Source: JAENVU01 sp046598395 (GTDB lineage Bacteria > Actinomycetota > Acidimicrobiia > IMCC26256 > JAENVU01). From it: 64,000 nucleotides of DNA. The notes beneath the pieces were generated by a model. It saw nothing but the letters and a program-made list of their open reading frames with translations, ran no database searches and was not told the origin of the DNA. Where the stretch lies: NCBI GenBank assembly GCA_046598395.1, contig JBKJIQ010000003.1, forward strand, positions 54,034 through 118,033, written 5' to 3'. The position numbers and the translations under genes were made by a program. Every line of letters begins with the position of its first letter. Positions within the stretch are counted from its first letter, which is position 1. Positions 16,556 through 24,420 of this stretch are shown piece by piece.

Positions 16556-16607
16556 CGTTTCTTGTCGCGATTCCGTCGTTGGAACGACGGAATCGCGATA
16601 AGAAACG
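16556..16607. repeat. long near-perfect hairpin (25-base arms)
   Basis: The left arm at 16556-16580 and right arm at 16583-16607 are reverse complements over 25 bases with one mismatch (G against A at the ninth base) and a 2-base loop. The arms begin CGTTTCTT and close around TCGTT/AACGA. It lies between the 3' end of the flavin reductase and the start of the UbiA gene, both leftward. No T-tract follows on the minus strand, so it is not a standard intrinsic terminator; a REP-like or protein-binding element is possible. Confidence 0.85.
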
Positions 16608-16620
16608 GGAAGTTTGCTGG

Positions 16621-16723
16621 TCAGCCGCCGTAGTTCATCCGGGTGTCCTCCATCACGCTTGGTCGGCCATCCTCACCACGGTCACCCGTTCAACCGCCGT
16701 AGTTCATCCGGGTGTCCTCCATC
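16621..16723. repeat. direct repeat of the 3' end of the flavin reductase gene
   Basis: A segment of about 33 bases coding the C-terminal M-E-D-T-R-M-N-Y-G-G and the TGA occurs twice: inside the gene end (16690-16723) and again 69 bases downstream (16621-16655). The offset is a multiple of three, so the second copy is in frame behind the first stop codon. One base near the stop differs between copies. Confidence 0.85.
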
Positions 16724-17247
16724 CTCAAGACCTCCGTGGCTTCGTCCTTGAGGAATCCAACGTCGACGACCTCTCCGGCGAACAGGGTGTGCTGACCGAT
16801 CACCATGCGGTCCCGCACCTCGCAGTCGAGGTACGCGACAGATTGGGCAAGAATCGGCGCGCCGGTGGTGCGTTCGACATATTCGAAGCCATTGAGGGTC
16901 ATCGCGTTCAGATCGACGTCGACCGGTTTGGTGAACTTCCGCACGATCGCGCGGTCCTGTCGGTCGATGAGACACAGGCTGAAGACGCCTGCCGCGTCGA
17001 TCAACTCGTGGGTGAACGCGGCTTGCTCCACCCCGACCCCAATCCACTTCGGGGCGAAGGACAACTGCGTCACCCAGTTCGTGGTCATGCCGTTGCGCCG
17101 TTGCCCGTTGTCGGTACTGCCCACCACGTAGAGGCCCGATGGCATCTTCCAGAGCACCCGGCGCCGCAGCTTCTCGTACTCGATCTGGTCCTCCTCGGAG
17201 CTCACGCTGGCGGGATAGGGGCCGACCGGACCGTCGTTGATTGCCAT
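16690..17247 (-). CDS. flavin reductase-domain protein
   Basis: 185 residues from ATG 17247 (M-A-I-N-D-G-P-V-G-P); ATG 17271 is an in-frame alternative. The split-barrel FMN-binding domain is recognisable from V-L-W-K-M-P-S-G-L-Y-V-V-G-S, N-G-M-T-T-N-W-V-T-Q-L-S-F-A-P-K-W-I-G-V and F-S-L-C-L-I-D-R-Q-D-R. Such proteins reduce FMN or FAD with NAD(P)H for partner oxygenases, or are flavoproteins themselves. The gene is divergent from the Rieske-FMN gene (start 17353) with about 105 bases between starts. This makes it a likely electron or flavin supplier for that system (inference). Confidence 0.85.
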   Translation of the reverse strand: MAINDGPVGPYPASVSSEEDQIEYEKLRRRVLWKMPSGLYVVGSTDNGQRRNGMTTNWVTQLSFAPKWIGVGVEQAAFTHELIDAAGVFSLCLIDRQDRAIVRKFTKPVDVDLNAMTLNGFEYVERTTGAPILAQSVAYLDCEVRDRMVIGQHTLFAGEVVDVGFLKDEATEVLRMEDTRMNYGG

Positions 17248-17352
17248 GCGCGCAGGGTAGGCGGTGTCCATGCGCGCACCGACGAACAGTGCAACGATCC
17301 GGGTGACCCCGAGACTGCACCGAGCGCCCCGACCACGTTGAGGAGACACCTG

Positions 17353-18963
17353 ATGGACCTCGTAAAGATCGCAACCTGGAGTGAGGTCCCGGAGCGGGAG
17401 CCCGTGGGCGTCACCGTCGACGGTATCGACCTCGTCATCATCCGGCGCGGCGACGAACACTCCGTGCTGTACGGCCGCTGCCTCCACCGCGGCGCGCTGC
17501 TGGCCGACGGTCAGATCGAGGGCGATGACCTCATCTGTGGCGTGCACGGTTGGGACTACCGCATCGACTCAGGTGTGAGCGCTTACAACAACGCCGAAGC
17601 GCTCGAGAAGTTCACCAGCGTGCTGGAAGGCGACCAGCTGTTCGTGAACCGCACCGAGGTCCTGCACTTCTCGATGCGTCATCCCCAGCCCTATGACCCG
17701 GACGTCTACCAGGGTTACTACCAGGATCCCCATCAGGTTCCGGAAGAACCGTTCGTGGCGTACATCCACGAGCTCGCGGCCAACGGGCTCACCAAGACCG
17801 GCCACCACGGACCACTCGCAGCGATGGGCGTGCCCCGCGACGACCTCCCGAAGTGGGACCACATTCAGTTCGTCACCGCCCAGCTCGCCCGGCTCCCGAA
17901 GCTCGACGACGACCCCGTCGGCACGGAGGTCTGTATCGGTCCGAACGCAGCCAAGCCGCTGTGGCTCGACATTCCCCTCTTCGTCTCCGACATGAGTTTC
18001 GGCGCACTCTCGGAAGAGGCCAAGACCGCGCTGTCACGCGGCGCGCAACTCGCGGGAACCGGCATCTGTTCCGGCGAAGGTGGGATGTTGCCGGAGGAAC
18101 AAGCGGAGAACAGCCGTTACTTCTACGAGCTGGCCTCGGCGCGATTCGGTTGGAACTGGGACGTGGTAAAAAAGGTGCAGGCGTTCCACTTCAAGGGCGG
18201 TCAGGGCGCGAAGACCGGGACCGGCGGGCACTTGCCGGGCAACAAGGTGGTGGGCAAGATCGCCGAGGTCCGTGGGCTTCCCGAAGGAACGGCTGCGATC
18301 TCTCCCCCACGATTCCCCGACTGGACCTCCCTCGACGACTATCGCCGGTTCGCGTCCGAGGTGCGCGATCAGTCGGGTGGAATACCCATCGGGTTCAAGC
18401 TCTCGGCCCAACACATCGAAGAAGATCTCGACGCCGCATTGGCGATCGGCGTCGATTATGTGATCCTCGACGGCCGCGGCGGCGGTACCGGCGCCGCGCC
18501 ACTGTTGTTTCGCGATCACATCTCGGTTCCGACCATCCCCGCGCTGGCTCGCGCCCGCTCGCACCTCGACCGTCGCGGTCGGCGGGACATCACCCTCGTC
18601 ATCACCGGTGGTCTGCGGCAGGCGCCGGACTTCGCCAAGGCGCTGGCGCTCGGGGCCGACGCGGTCGCCGTGGCGAACTCCGCGATCCAAGCGATCGGTT
18701 GCGTGGGAATGCGGGCGTGCAACACCAACAACTGTCCCGTGGGCATTGCCACCCAGAAGCCGCACCTCCGCGCCCGGCTCCCCGTGGACGAGGCCGCACA
18801 GCGGTTGAACCGCTTCCTGCGCGCCAGCGTGGAACTGATGGAAATCCTCACCCGTGCCTGCGGGCACGACCACGTGCGCCAACTCACCGCGGATGACCTC
18901 ACCACCTTCGACCGCGACATAGCCCATCTCACCGGCATCGCCTACGGCGGAGTTTCGCTATGA
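17353..18963 (+). CDS. Rieske domain fused to FMN/[3Fe-4S] glutamate-synthase-like domain
   Basis: 536 residues, ATG 17353 behind a GGAG ribosome site. Residues 1-100 form a Rieske ferredoxin domain with ligands C43-x-H45 and C62-x2-H65 in C-L-H-R-G-A and C-G-V-H-G-W. Residues about 185-500 match the FMN-binding glutamate synthase barrel: F-V-S-D-M-S-F-G-A-L-S, S-G-E-G-G-M-L, K-G-G-Q-G-A-K-T-G-T-G-G, D-G-R-G-G-G-T-G-A-A-P and G-A-D-A-V-A-V. Cys450, Cys456 and Cys461 (C-x5-C-x4-C-P-V-G-I-A-T-Q) match the [3Fe-4S] ligands of glutamate synthase. There is no amidotransferase domain. It is coupled to the next gene by a 4-base overlap. The reaction is unknown; 2-oxoacid amination or amine oxidation is a guess. 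Confidence 0.9.
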   Translation: MDLVKIATWSEVPEREPVGVTVDGIDLVIIRRGDEHSVLYGRCLHRGALLADGQIEGDDLICGVHGWDYRIDSGVSAYNNAEALEKFTSVLEGDQLFVNRTEVLHFSMRHPQPYDPDVYQGYYQDPHQVPEEPFVAYIHELAANGLTKTGHHGPLAAMGVPRDDLPKWDHIQFVTAQLARLPKLDDDPVGTEVCIGPNAAKPLWLDIPLFVSDMSFGALSEEAKTALSRGAQLAGTGICSGEGGMLPEEQAENSRYFYELASARFGWNWDVVKKVQAFHFKGGQGAKTGTGGHLPGNKVVGKIAEVRGLPEGTAAISPPRFPDWTSLDDYRRFASEVRDQSGGIPIGFKLSAQHIEEDLDAALAIGVDYVILDGRGGGTGAAPLLFRDHISVPTIPALARARSHLDRRGRRDITLVITGGLRQAPDFAKALALGADAVAVANSAIQAIGCVGMRACNTNNCPVGIATQKPHLRARLPVDEAAQRLNRFLRASVELMEILTRACGHDHVRQLTADDLTTFDRDIAHLTGIAYGGVSL

Positions 18964-20996
18964 GTGAAGCGGAACAAGAACGAGGCGGGACCCACGACGA
19001 CGCGCAGCCAAGCGACCAGCGGAGTGTGGCCCGAGCGGCCCGGGCCGCAGGCCCAAGCGCGGAAATATGGCACAAGGTTGCGGAGTTGGATGACCTGCCC
19101 GACGGTCGGGTCCGAACGGTGGTTGCCGGACGGCATTCGATCGCGCTCACTCGCGTCGGCGGCAAGTACGGAGCGCTCGACAATCACTGTCCTCATCAAG
19201 GCGGGCCCCTCGGTGAAGGCTCGATCGAGAAGGGCATGTTGCGCTGCCCGTGGCACGGGTACGACTACGACCCGCTCACCGGCACACCGCCCGGTGGTTT
19301 CTCTGATGCCCCTGCCTGCTTCCCACTCGAGGTACGTGACGACGGCGTGTACGTGGGGGTGCCCCCGGATGCCCCTCACGAGCGCACGGTGTCCGATGTC
19401 ATGGTCGAGACGATGGTTGCGTGGGGAGTGACCCACGTCTTTGGGATGGTGGGCCACTCCAACCTGGGCTTCGCCGACGCGATGCGCCGCCAAGAGGATG
19501 CCGGCAACCTCACGTTCGTGGGCATTCGCCACGAGGGTGCGGCCGCGTTCGCGGCTTCGGCCTACGGCAAGCTCACTGGCCGGCCCGCCGCGTGTTTCGC
19601 AATCGCCGGGCCGGGATCTACCAACCTGCTCACCGGCCTCTACGACGCGAAGGTTGATCGCGCGCCGGTACTCGCAATCTCCGGCCAGGTACCGTCGAAG
19701 GTCCTGGGTCGCGGTGCATTTCAGGACGTGGATCTCAACGCCGCGTTTGCCGCCGTCTCGCAATATTCCAAGACGGTGCTGCCGGACTCTGACCACGCCG
19801 AGCTCATGACGCTTGCGCTCAAACACGCGACGGTGGAACGCGGAGTTGCACATCTCGTGCTCCCAGACGAGGTCCAAGCGAAGGTGGTAGGTGACACGCC
19901 GCGCGCGTCGTCACCCGTCGGACGCGTCGCGGTCAACGAGGTGCTCCCTCCGGCCGCGGCACTCGCCGATGCGCTCACGCTGATCGAGGGCGCCCGCCGA
20001 CCGGTCATCATTGTTGGTCACGGGGCCCGGTTCGACATGGACGCGGTCCTGGAACTCGCTGAGCAGTGGCATGCACCGGTGCTCACCACGTTCAAGGCCA
20101 AGGGACAAGTGTCGGACCACCACCCACTCGGCGCCGGGGTGCTCGGTCGAAGCGGTACGCCGGTCGCAAGTTGGTTGATGAACGAGAGCGACGCGCTCAT
20201 CGTGTTCGGCGCATCATTTTCGAACCACACGGGGATCGCGCCCTACAAACCGACGGTGCAGGTGGACCTCGATCCGATGGCACTCGGACGCTTTCACCCG
20301 GTCACAGTGCCGGTCCTCGGTCATGCGGGCGTCACCGCCCGGCTGATGATGGAGAGAATCGCTCCCGGCGGCGATCGGGTGGATCAGCGGCGCGATGTTG
20401 CAGCTCGCTGGGCGATCTGGCGCGCCGAGAAGGCCCGAAGACTGCTCGACGACCGCGGCCGCGGCGTGTCCTCCGCCGCGGTGTTCGACGCGATGAACCG
20501 ACACGTCCCGGCCGATGCCGTGATTGCCGTGGACGTCGGTAACCAGGCTTACTCCTTCGGTCGGTACTTCGAGTGCCGCAATCAGTCGGTGTTGATGTCC
20601 GGCTACCTCGGTTCGATCGGCTTCGGCTTCCCGGCCGCGATGGGCGCGTGGGCGGCGGTGGGCGACACCCGAGCGATCGTCGCCGTCACCGGTGACGGCG
20701 GCTTCGGTCAGTACCTCGCTGAGCTCACGACCGCGGTCCGGTACCGCATGCCGATCACGCATGTGCTGCTCGACAACCACGAGCTCGGCAAGATCACCAA
20801 AGAGCAGCGCGCCGCGGAGTACGAGGTGTGGCACACCGATCTCCACAATCCGGACTTCGCCGCCTACGCGGAGTTGTGTGGAGCGATGGGAGTCCGTGTG
20901 GTCGCGGCCGATCAGCTCGACGACGCGCTGATCCGCGCCCTCGCGTACGACGGCCCCGCCTTGGTCGCCGTCACCACCGATGTCGAACTCGTGTGA
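18960..20996 (+). CDS. Rieske domain fused to pyruvate-oxidase-like ThDP enzyme
   Basis: 678 residues. After an Arg/Ala-rich leader of about 35 residues, a Rieske ferredoxin domain (about 36-135) has C77-P-H79 (N-H-C-P-H-Q-G-G) and C96-x2-H99 (C-P-W-H-G-Y). Residues about 143-678 are a complete three-domain thiamine diphosphate enzyme. Catalytic Glu192 lies in G-I-R-H-E-G-A-A-A-F, a central nucleotide-fold domain carries R-R-P-V-I-I-V-G-H-G-A, and the ThDP motif is G578-D-G-G...D-N606. This layout matches acetolactate synthase, pyruvate oxidase and related decarboxylases. The Rieske centre could take electrons from a decarboxylated 2-oxoacid intermediate. ATG overlaps the upstream TGA, so both fusion proteins are probably made together. 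Confidence 0.9.
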   Translation: MSEAEQERGGTHDDAQPSDQRSVARAARAAGPSAEIWHKVAELDDLPDGRVRTVVAGRHSIALTRVGGKYGALDNHCPHQGGPLGEGSIEKGMLRCPWHGYDYDPLTGTPPGGFSDAPACFPLEVRDDGVYVGVPPDAPHERTVSDVMVETMVAWGVTHVFGMVGHSNLGFADAMRRQEDAGNLTFVGIRHEGAAAFAASAYGKLTGRPAACFAIAGPGSTNLLTGLYDAKVDRAPVLAISGQVPSKVLGRGAFQDVDLNAAFAAVSQYSKTVLPDSDHAELMTLALKHATVERGVAHLVLPDEVQAKVVGDTPRASSPVGRVAVNEVLPPAAALADALTLIEGARRPVIIVGHGARFDMDAVLELAEQWHAPVLTTFKAKGQVSDHHPLGAGVLGRSGTPVASWLMNESDALIVFGASFSNHTGIAPYKPTVQVDLDPMALGRFHPVTVPVLGHAGVTARLMMERIAPGGDRVDQRRDVAARWAIWRAEKARRLLDDRGRGVSSAAVFDAMNRHVPADAVIAVDVGNQAYSFGRYFECRNQSVLMSGYLGSIGFGFPAAMGAWAAVGDTRAIVAVTGDGGFGQYLAELTTAVRYRMPITHVLLDNHELGKITKEQRAAEYEVWHTDLHNPDFAAYAELCGAMGVRVVAADQLDDALIRALAYDGPALVAVTTDVELV

Positions 20997-21021
20997 GCCA
21001 TATGACACCGGAGTGGCCGCG

Positions 21022-21627
21022 TCAGCCCTCGTTCGAGGCCTTCCACGTGTCGACGGCCTCGCGAAAACAGGCGGCGGCCACGAGCAGGGCCGCGACCGGG
21101 TCCGCCCACCAGAGTCCGGCGGCGGCGTTGAGTACCAGCGCAATGAGAATGCCCGACGCGAGACAACCGTCGAGGAAGGTCATGGACGCCTCCGCTCGCA
21201 GGGGTGCGCTGTTCGAGGCGAGCGCGGTGACGCGCTTGGCTCGTGCCAGCCCGAACATGACCGCCGCCGTCACCACGAGGTAGGCGATCCCGAACGGGGA
21301 CGAGTCCGCCTTCGCGGCGGTCGCGATGGAATACGCACTCGCGCCGACGAGATAGACGCCGAGCACCACGAACGACATCGACACCAGGCGCAGCGCGCGC
21401 AGCGAACGCCGGTCGGCATGATGATCGGCGATGTACCAAATGGTGACCACCGACGCGAACACCTCGACGATCGAGTCGAGTCCGAATGCGACCAACGCAA
21501 GCGACCCGGCTGCGATCCCCAACCCGATAGTGACGAAGACCTCCATCAGGTTCCACGCGATTGTCCACAGCTGGAGCTTGCGCCCGCGCTCGAGCAGCGC
21601 GTCGTGATCGTGGCTCAGTGCGTCCAT
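21022..21627 (-). CDS. cation-efflux-like (CDF) transmembrane protein without cytoplasmic domain
   Basis: 201-residue membrane protein with about six hydrophobic segments. A CDF-type pattern is present in the second helix (V-A-F-G-L-D-S-I-V-E-V-F-A-S) and again in the fifth (A-S-M-T-F-L-D-G-C-L-A-S-G). The acidic residues occupy places used for metal binding in CDF transporters. The usual C-terminal cytoplasmic dimerisation domain is absent and the protein ends after the sixth segment. Metal export is plausible but unproven. It is convergent with the Rieske-ThDP gene. Confidence 0.7.
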   Translation of the reverse strand: MDALSHDHDALLERGRKLQLWTIAWNLMEVFVTIGLGIAAGSLALVAFGLDSIVEVFASVVTIWYIADHHADRRSLRALRLVSMSFVVLGVYLVGASAYSIATAAKADSSPFGIAYLVVTAAVMFGLARAKRVTALASNSAPLRAEASMTFLDGCLASGILIALVLNAAAGLWWADPVAALLVAAACFREAVDTWKASNEG

Positions 21628-21685
21628 TCGAATCTCCCGGCGGGTTTCCGCCTGGCAGTCTCGCGGGAATCACCGCCCGTTCGGG

Positions 21686-22753
21686 TCACACCGCCTTCAC
21701 GGGGTCAGCGAGCTGAGCAGAAACGAACGGCAGGTGGCGGTCGCGCAGCGTTCGATTCCACCAGATCCATTGGTGCGCAGCGTCGATTTCCTCATAGCTG
21801 AGTGCGCCGTGACGACCGGCCCGCGCGCTGATTGCGTCGACGAACGCCCGGTTGGCCGGAACGAAGGCCCGATCCACCACCTGGGTCGCGCACAGGTCGG
21901 CTGGTTTCGTACTCGTGCATCGTGACGCGATGTCGAGGATGAGGTCGGTGGCATCCAGCCGGGCCACCAGGTCCGTCGGATGATTCCGGTGATAGTAGGT
22001 GGCCCCGGGATCGCCGAGGCCGGGGAGCGACAACGCATCGAGGTTCGATGACATTCCACCGGCCACACCGAACAGCTTCGGGTGTTTCGCCGCCAGGAGC
22101 AGCGCACCATGACCGCCATTCGACACCCCGTCGATCGCGCGGCCGGCGCGAGTGGGGATGGTGCGGAAGTGACGGTCGATGTACGGGACCACGGAGTCGA
22201 CCAGATAGGTCTCGTTCTGAAAGGTTCGGTCCACACTGTCGTACCAGCGCCCGATGTCCCCATCCGGCATGACGACGATCGCAGCATCACGCGCACGACG
22301 CGCGATCCGTGCATCCATGAGTCCTCGAATGTGGCCGAACGTGACCGCGTCGGCGGCGTCACCTCCGCCACCGTGCAGGAGATAGAGCACGGGGTACCGG
22401 AAGCCGCTCTTCGCGTATCCCGGCGGGAGGTAGATGCAGACACCTGACGTGAAGGCGAGCGAACCGTCTGGGGCGCGCGGCCCGTCGGGGAGCACGCGCG
22501 TGACCAGCGATCGATTCGTGGCGTGGATCTTCTGACCGCACGCCCGCACCGGAGGAACGTGACCGGGTGGGAAGACCTGCGGCAGGCCGGCCGCGCCGTT
22601 GTCCAGCCGCGCCGGGAGTTCATCGTGCAGCGCGAGTTCGTCGTGCGCCGAGATCGGGGTGACTCGCCGGGGACCCGGATCGGATGCACCCGCACACGCA
22701 ACGAGCACCGCGACGCACGCCGATATGGCAACCAGAACCCAGCGAGATTTCAT
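21686..22753 (-). CDS. secreted lipoprotein esterase (alpha/beta-hydrolase, esterase D-like)
   Basis: 355 residues. The N-terminus M-K-S-R-W-V-L-V-A-I-S-A-C-V-A-V-L-V-A-C has a lipobox-like L-V-A-C at about residue 20, so it is probably a surface lipoprotein. Mature-part signatures are V-L-Y-L-L-H-G-G-G-G (oxyanion loop), A-I-V-V-M-P-D-G, and the nucleophile elbow D-G-V-S-N-G-G-H-G. A late D-A-A-H-Q-W supplies the catalytic histidine. Members include feruloyl esterases and mycolyltransferase-like (antigen 85) proteins. Its ATG overlaps the stop of the DUF1003 gene upstream, so they are co-transcribed. Confidence 0.82.
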   Translation of the reverse strand: MKSRWVLVAISACVAVLVACAGASDPGPRRVTPISAHDELALHDELPARLDNGAAGLPQVFPPGHVPPVRACGQKIHATNRSLVTRVLPDGPRAPDGSLAFTSGVCIYLPPGYAKSGFRYPVLYLLHGGGGDAADAVTFGHIRGLMDARIARRARDAAIVVMPDGDIGRWYDSVDRTFQNETYLVDSVVPYIDRHFRTIPTRAGRAIDGVSNGGHGALLLAAKHPKLFGVAGGMSSNLDALSLPGLGDPGATYYHRNHPTDLVARLDATDLILDIASRCTSTKPADLCATQVVDRAFVPANRAFVDAISARAGRHGALSYEEIDAAHQWIWWNRTLRDRHLPFVSAQLADPVKAV

Positions 22754-23223
22754 GAGGGCGATTCGCCTCCGGCCCCCACTGCAGGAGCGGGGACGAAATC
22801 AACAAGCGACGCCGGACCCTCTTCAACCGTCAACCCGAGGTGCACGCTGATCGCGGAGACGTGGGCGTGGATGTGACGCGTACGTTCCAGCGTCTCGACG
22901 TTGTGCTGGTAGTCGAGATCGGCCTTCGCCTCCGACACCCGATCGCTGCGCTTGGCCGCGATCAACAGAATCGCACCCTGCAAGCCGGCCAACATGGAGA
23001 GGCAGAGGTTCAGCAGGATGTAGGGATACGGATCGAATCCGTGTTTGCCATTCGAGCCACCGAGGTAGATGATCGAGTTCGCGGCGGCCCACACCGCCAT
23101 GAACACGAGAAACCCGATCACGAAGACCCACGAACCCATGCCGTTGCGCATCAGGTCGGCCGCGACTTCGCCGGTAGTGCGCTCATCGCGGTGGCGGCGG
23201 TTGACGGGAGATCGCAGTGCCAT
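22750..23223 (-). CDS. DUF1003 membrane protein
   Basis: 157 residues from ATG 23223. Two transmembrane segments (G-S-W-V-F-V-I-G-F-L-V-F-M-A-V-W and P-Y-I-L-L-N-L-C-L-S-M-L-A-G-L-Q) flank a short loop containing G-F-D-P-Y-P. The conserved A-I-L-L-I-A-A-K-R follows, then D-L-D-Y-Q-H-N-V-E-T. This is the DUF1003 signature, a family of unknown function. The C-terminal helix carries several histidines (H-I-H-A-H-V). Its stop overlaps the start of the lipoprotein esterase gene. It is divergent from the ECF sigma factor gene at 23403, which could regulate it. Confidence 0.85.
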   Translation of the reverse strand: MALRSPVNRRHRDERTTGEVAADLMRNGMGSWVFVIGFLVFMAVWAAANSIIYLGGSNGKHGFDPYPYILLNLCLSMLAGLQGAILLIAAKRSDRVSEAKADLDYQHNVETLERTRHIHAHVSAISVHLGLTVEEGPASLVDFVPAPAVGAGGESPS

Positions 23224-23402
23224 GTTCGGTCCTCTCGGCGCGGTGTGCAACCAGCATTGCCGCCGGCGGCGCAATTGCGGAGACAGGCTCCCTCTCCGAC
23301 GACCTCCTCAGGAACGGTCCCGGACCTGGTCTCGGTATTACGGATTGCGAAACCTCCGCGCTACGGATAGCGAACGAAGGTCCCGCGCGCCAAAATGGGC
23401 CG

Positions 23403-24122
23403 GTGGAGCACCCCGCAGGCGTCAGCGGCGAGGGCGATGCGTCGCCTGCACACGTTGGTGACGTAGACGTTGGTGACGCACACGGTGGCGACGCAGACGA
23501 GCGTGAGCTGGTGGCCCGACTCCGAACCGGTGACGAGGACGCGTTCCGCACGGTCATCGACCAGTTCGACCACCAGTTGCGTCGGGTGGCGCGTACCTAC
23601 GTCGCCACCGATGCCGCCGCCGATGAAGTCGTGCAGGACACCTGGGTCGGCGTCGTACGCGGCATCGACCGGTTCGAGCAGCGCTCATCGCTCAAGACGT
23701 GGATCTTTCGAATCCTGATGAACATCGCTCGCACTCGGGGAGCCCGAGACAAGCGGAGTATTCCCTTCTCGAGTCTCGCCGGTGACGACGACGCCGAAGC
23801 AAGCATCGATCCGGCCCGCTTCCAGACGGCAGAGGGCGCGTATCCGGGACACTGGGCCGTGTTCCCCACCCGGTGGCACGATCAACCCGAGATCCGTGCC
23901 GTCGGCCACGAAACCCTCACCGTTGTACGCGACACCCTCGATCGGCTGCCCCCGGCCCAACAGGAAGTGGTGCGGCTCAGAGATCTCGAAGGCTGGTCCA
24001 GCGTCGAGGTCTGTAACGCCTTGGAACTCACAGAGACCAACCAGCGAGTTCTGCTCCATCGCGGCCGCGCCAAACTCCGGACGGCCTTGGAGTCCTATTT
24101 CGAAGCGGCCCGTTCCGCATGA
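23403..24122 (+). CDS. ECF RNA polymerase sigma factor
   Basis: 239 residues from GTG 23403, which follows no clear ribosome site; the upstream open frame is not protein-like. Region 2 runs from E-L-V-A-R-L-R-T-G-D-E-D-A-F to D-E-V-V-Q-D-T-W-V-G-V-V with W-I-F-R-I-L-M-N-I-A. Region 4 runs D-R-L-P-P-A-Q-Q-E-V-V-R-L-R to N-Q-R-V-L-L-H-R-G-R-A-K-L-R. The first 35 residues are a non-conserved acidic leader containing three 5-residue repeats. The partner anti-sigma factor is encoded 10 bases downstream, a standard pair for envelope or redox stress. Confidence 0.9.
   Translation: MEHPAGVSGEGDASPAHVGDVDVGDAHGGDADERELVARLRTGDEDAFRTVIDQFDHQLRRVARTYVATDAAADEVVQDTWVGVVRGIDRFEQRSSLKTWIFRILMNIARTRGARDKRSIPFSSLAGDDDAEASIDPARFQTAEGAYPGHWAVFPTRWHDQPEIRAVGHETLTVVRDTLDRLPPAQQEVVRLRDLEGWSSVEVCNALELTETNQRVLLHRGRAKLRTALESYFEAARSA
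23451..23495. repeat. three 15-base tandem repeats inside the sigma factor gene
   Basis: Units at 23451-23465, 23466-23480 and 23481-23495 are near-identical (consensus [C/G]ACGTTGGTGACGCA) and encode H-V-G-D-V, D-V-G-D-A and H-G-G-D-A. The repeat is in frame, so copy-number change would alter only the acidic N-terminal leader. Confidence 0.85.
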
Positions 24123-24132
24123 CGAGGTGCGC

Positions 24133-24396
24133 ATGAGCACGGTCGAAGAGATGGCTTGCAACGAGCTCGTGGAGCGGGTCACCGAATATCTCGACGCGGC
24201 ACTGGCCGAGACCGACCACACCAGATTCGAAGGTCATGTGGGCGAATGTCCGGGTTGCTTCGAGATTCTTGAACAGTTCCGCGCCGTCATCAGCACCACG
24301 GGTCGACTCCGCCCGGAGGACGTCGCGACGGTCGATCCCGCAGCCCGCGACCAACTCCTCGCGGTCTTTCGGGATTGGCGTTCCGCGCCACGCTGA
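24133..24396 (+). CDS. zinc-binding anti-sigma factor (ZAS type)
   Basis: 87 residues. The zinc-associated anti-sigma motif is complete: A-C-N-E-L-V at the N-terminus and H-V-G-E-C-P-G-C (H-x3-C-x2-C) at about residues 35-42, with the helix L-V-E-R-V-T-E-Y-L-D-A-A-L between them. No transmembrane segment follows, so it is a soluble anti-sigma factor that could sense thiol oxidation through the zinc cysteines, as in RsrA (known for the family; inferred here). Encoded 10 bases after its sigma factor. Confidence 0.88.
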   Translation: MSTVEEMACNELVERVTEYLDAALAETDHTRFEGHVGECPGCFEILEQFRAVISTTGRLRPEDVATVDPAARDQLLAVFRDWRSAPR

Positions 24397-24420
24397 CGCG
24401 ACGGGATCTAGCGTGAGCGA

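Noticed and set aside
16168..17352. Upstream extension of the Rieske-FMN protein by about 395 codons
   Set aside because: It runs antisense through the flavin reductase and part of the UbiA gene; the GGAG-preceded ATG at 17353 begins the Rieske domain correctly.
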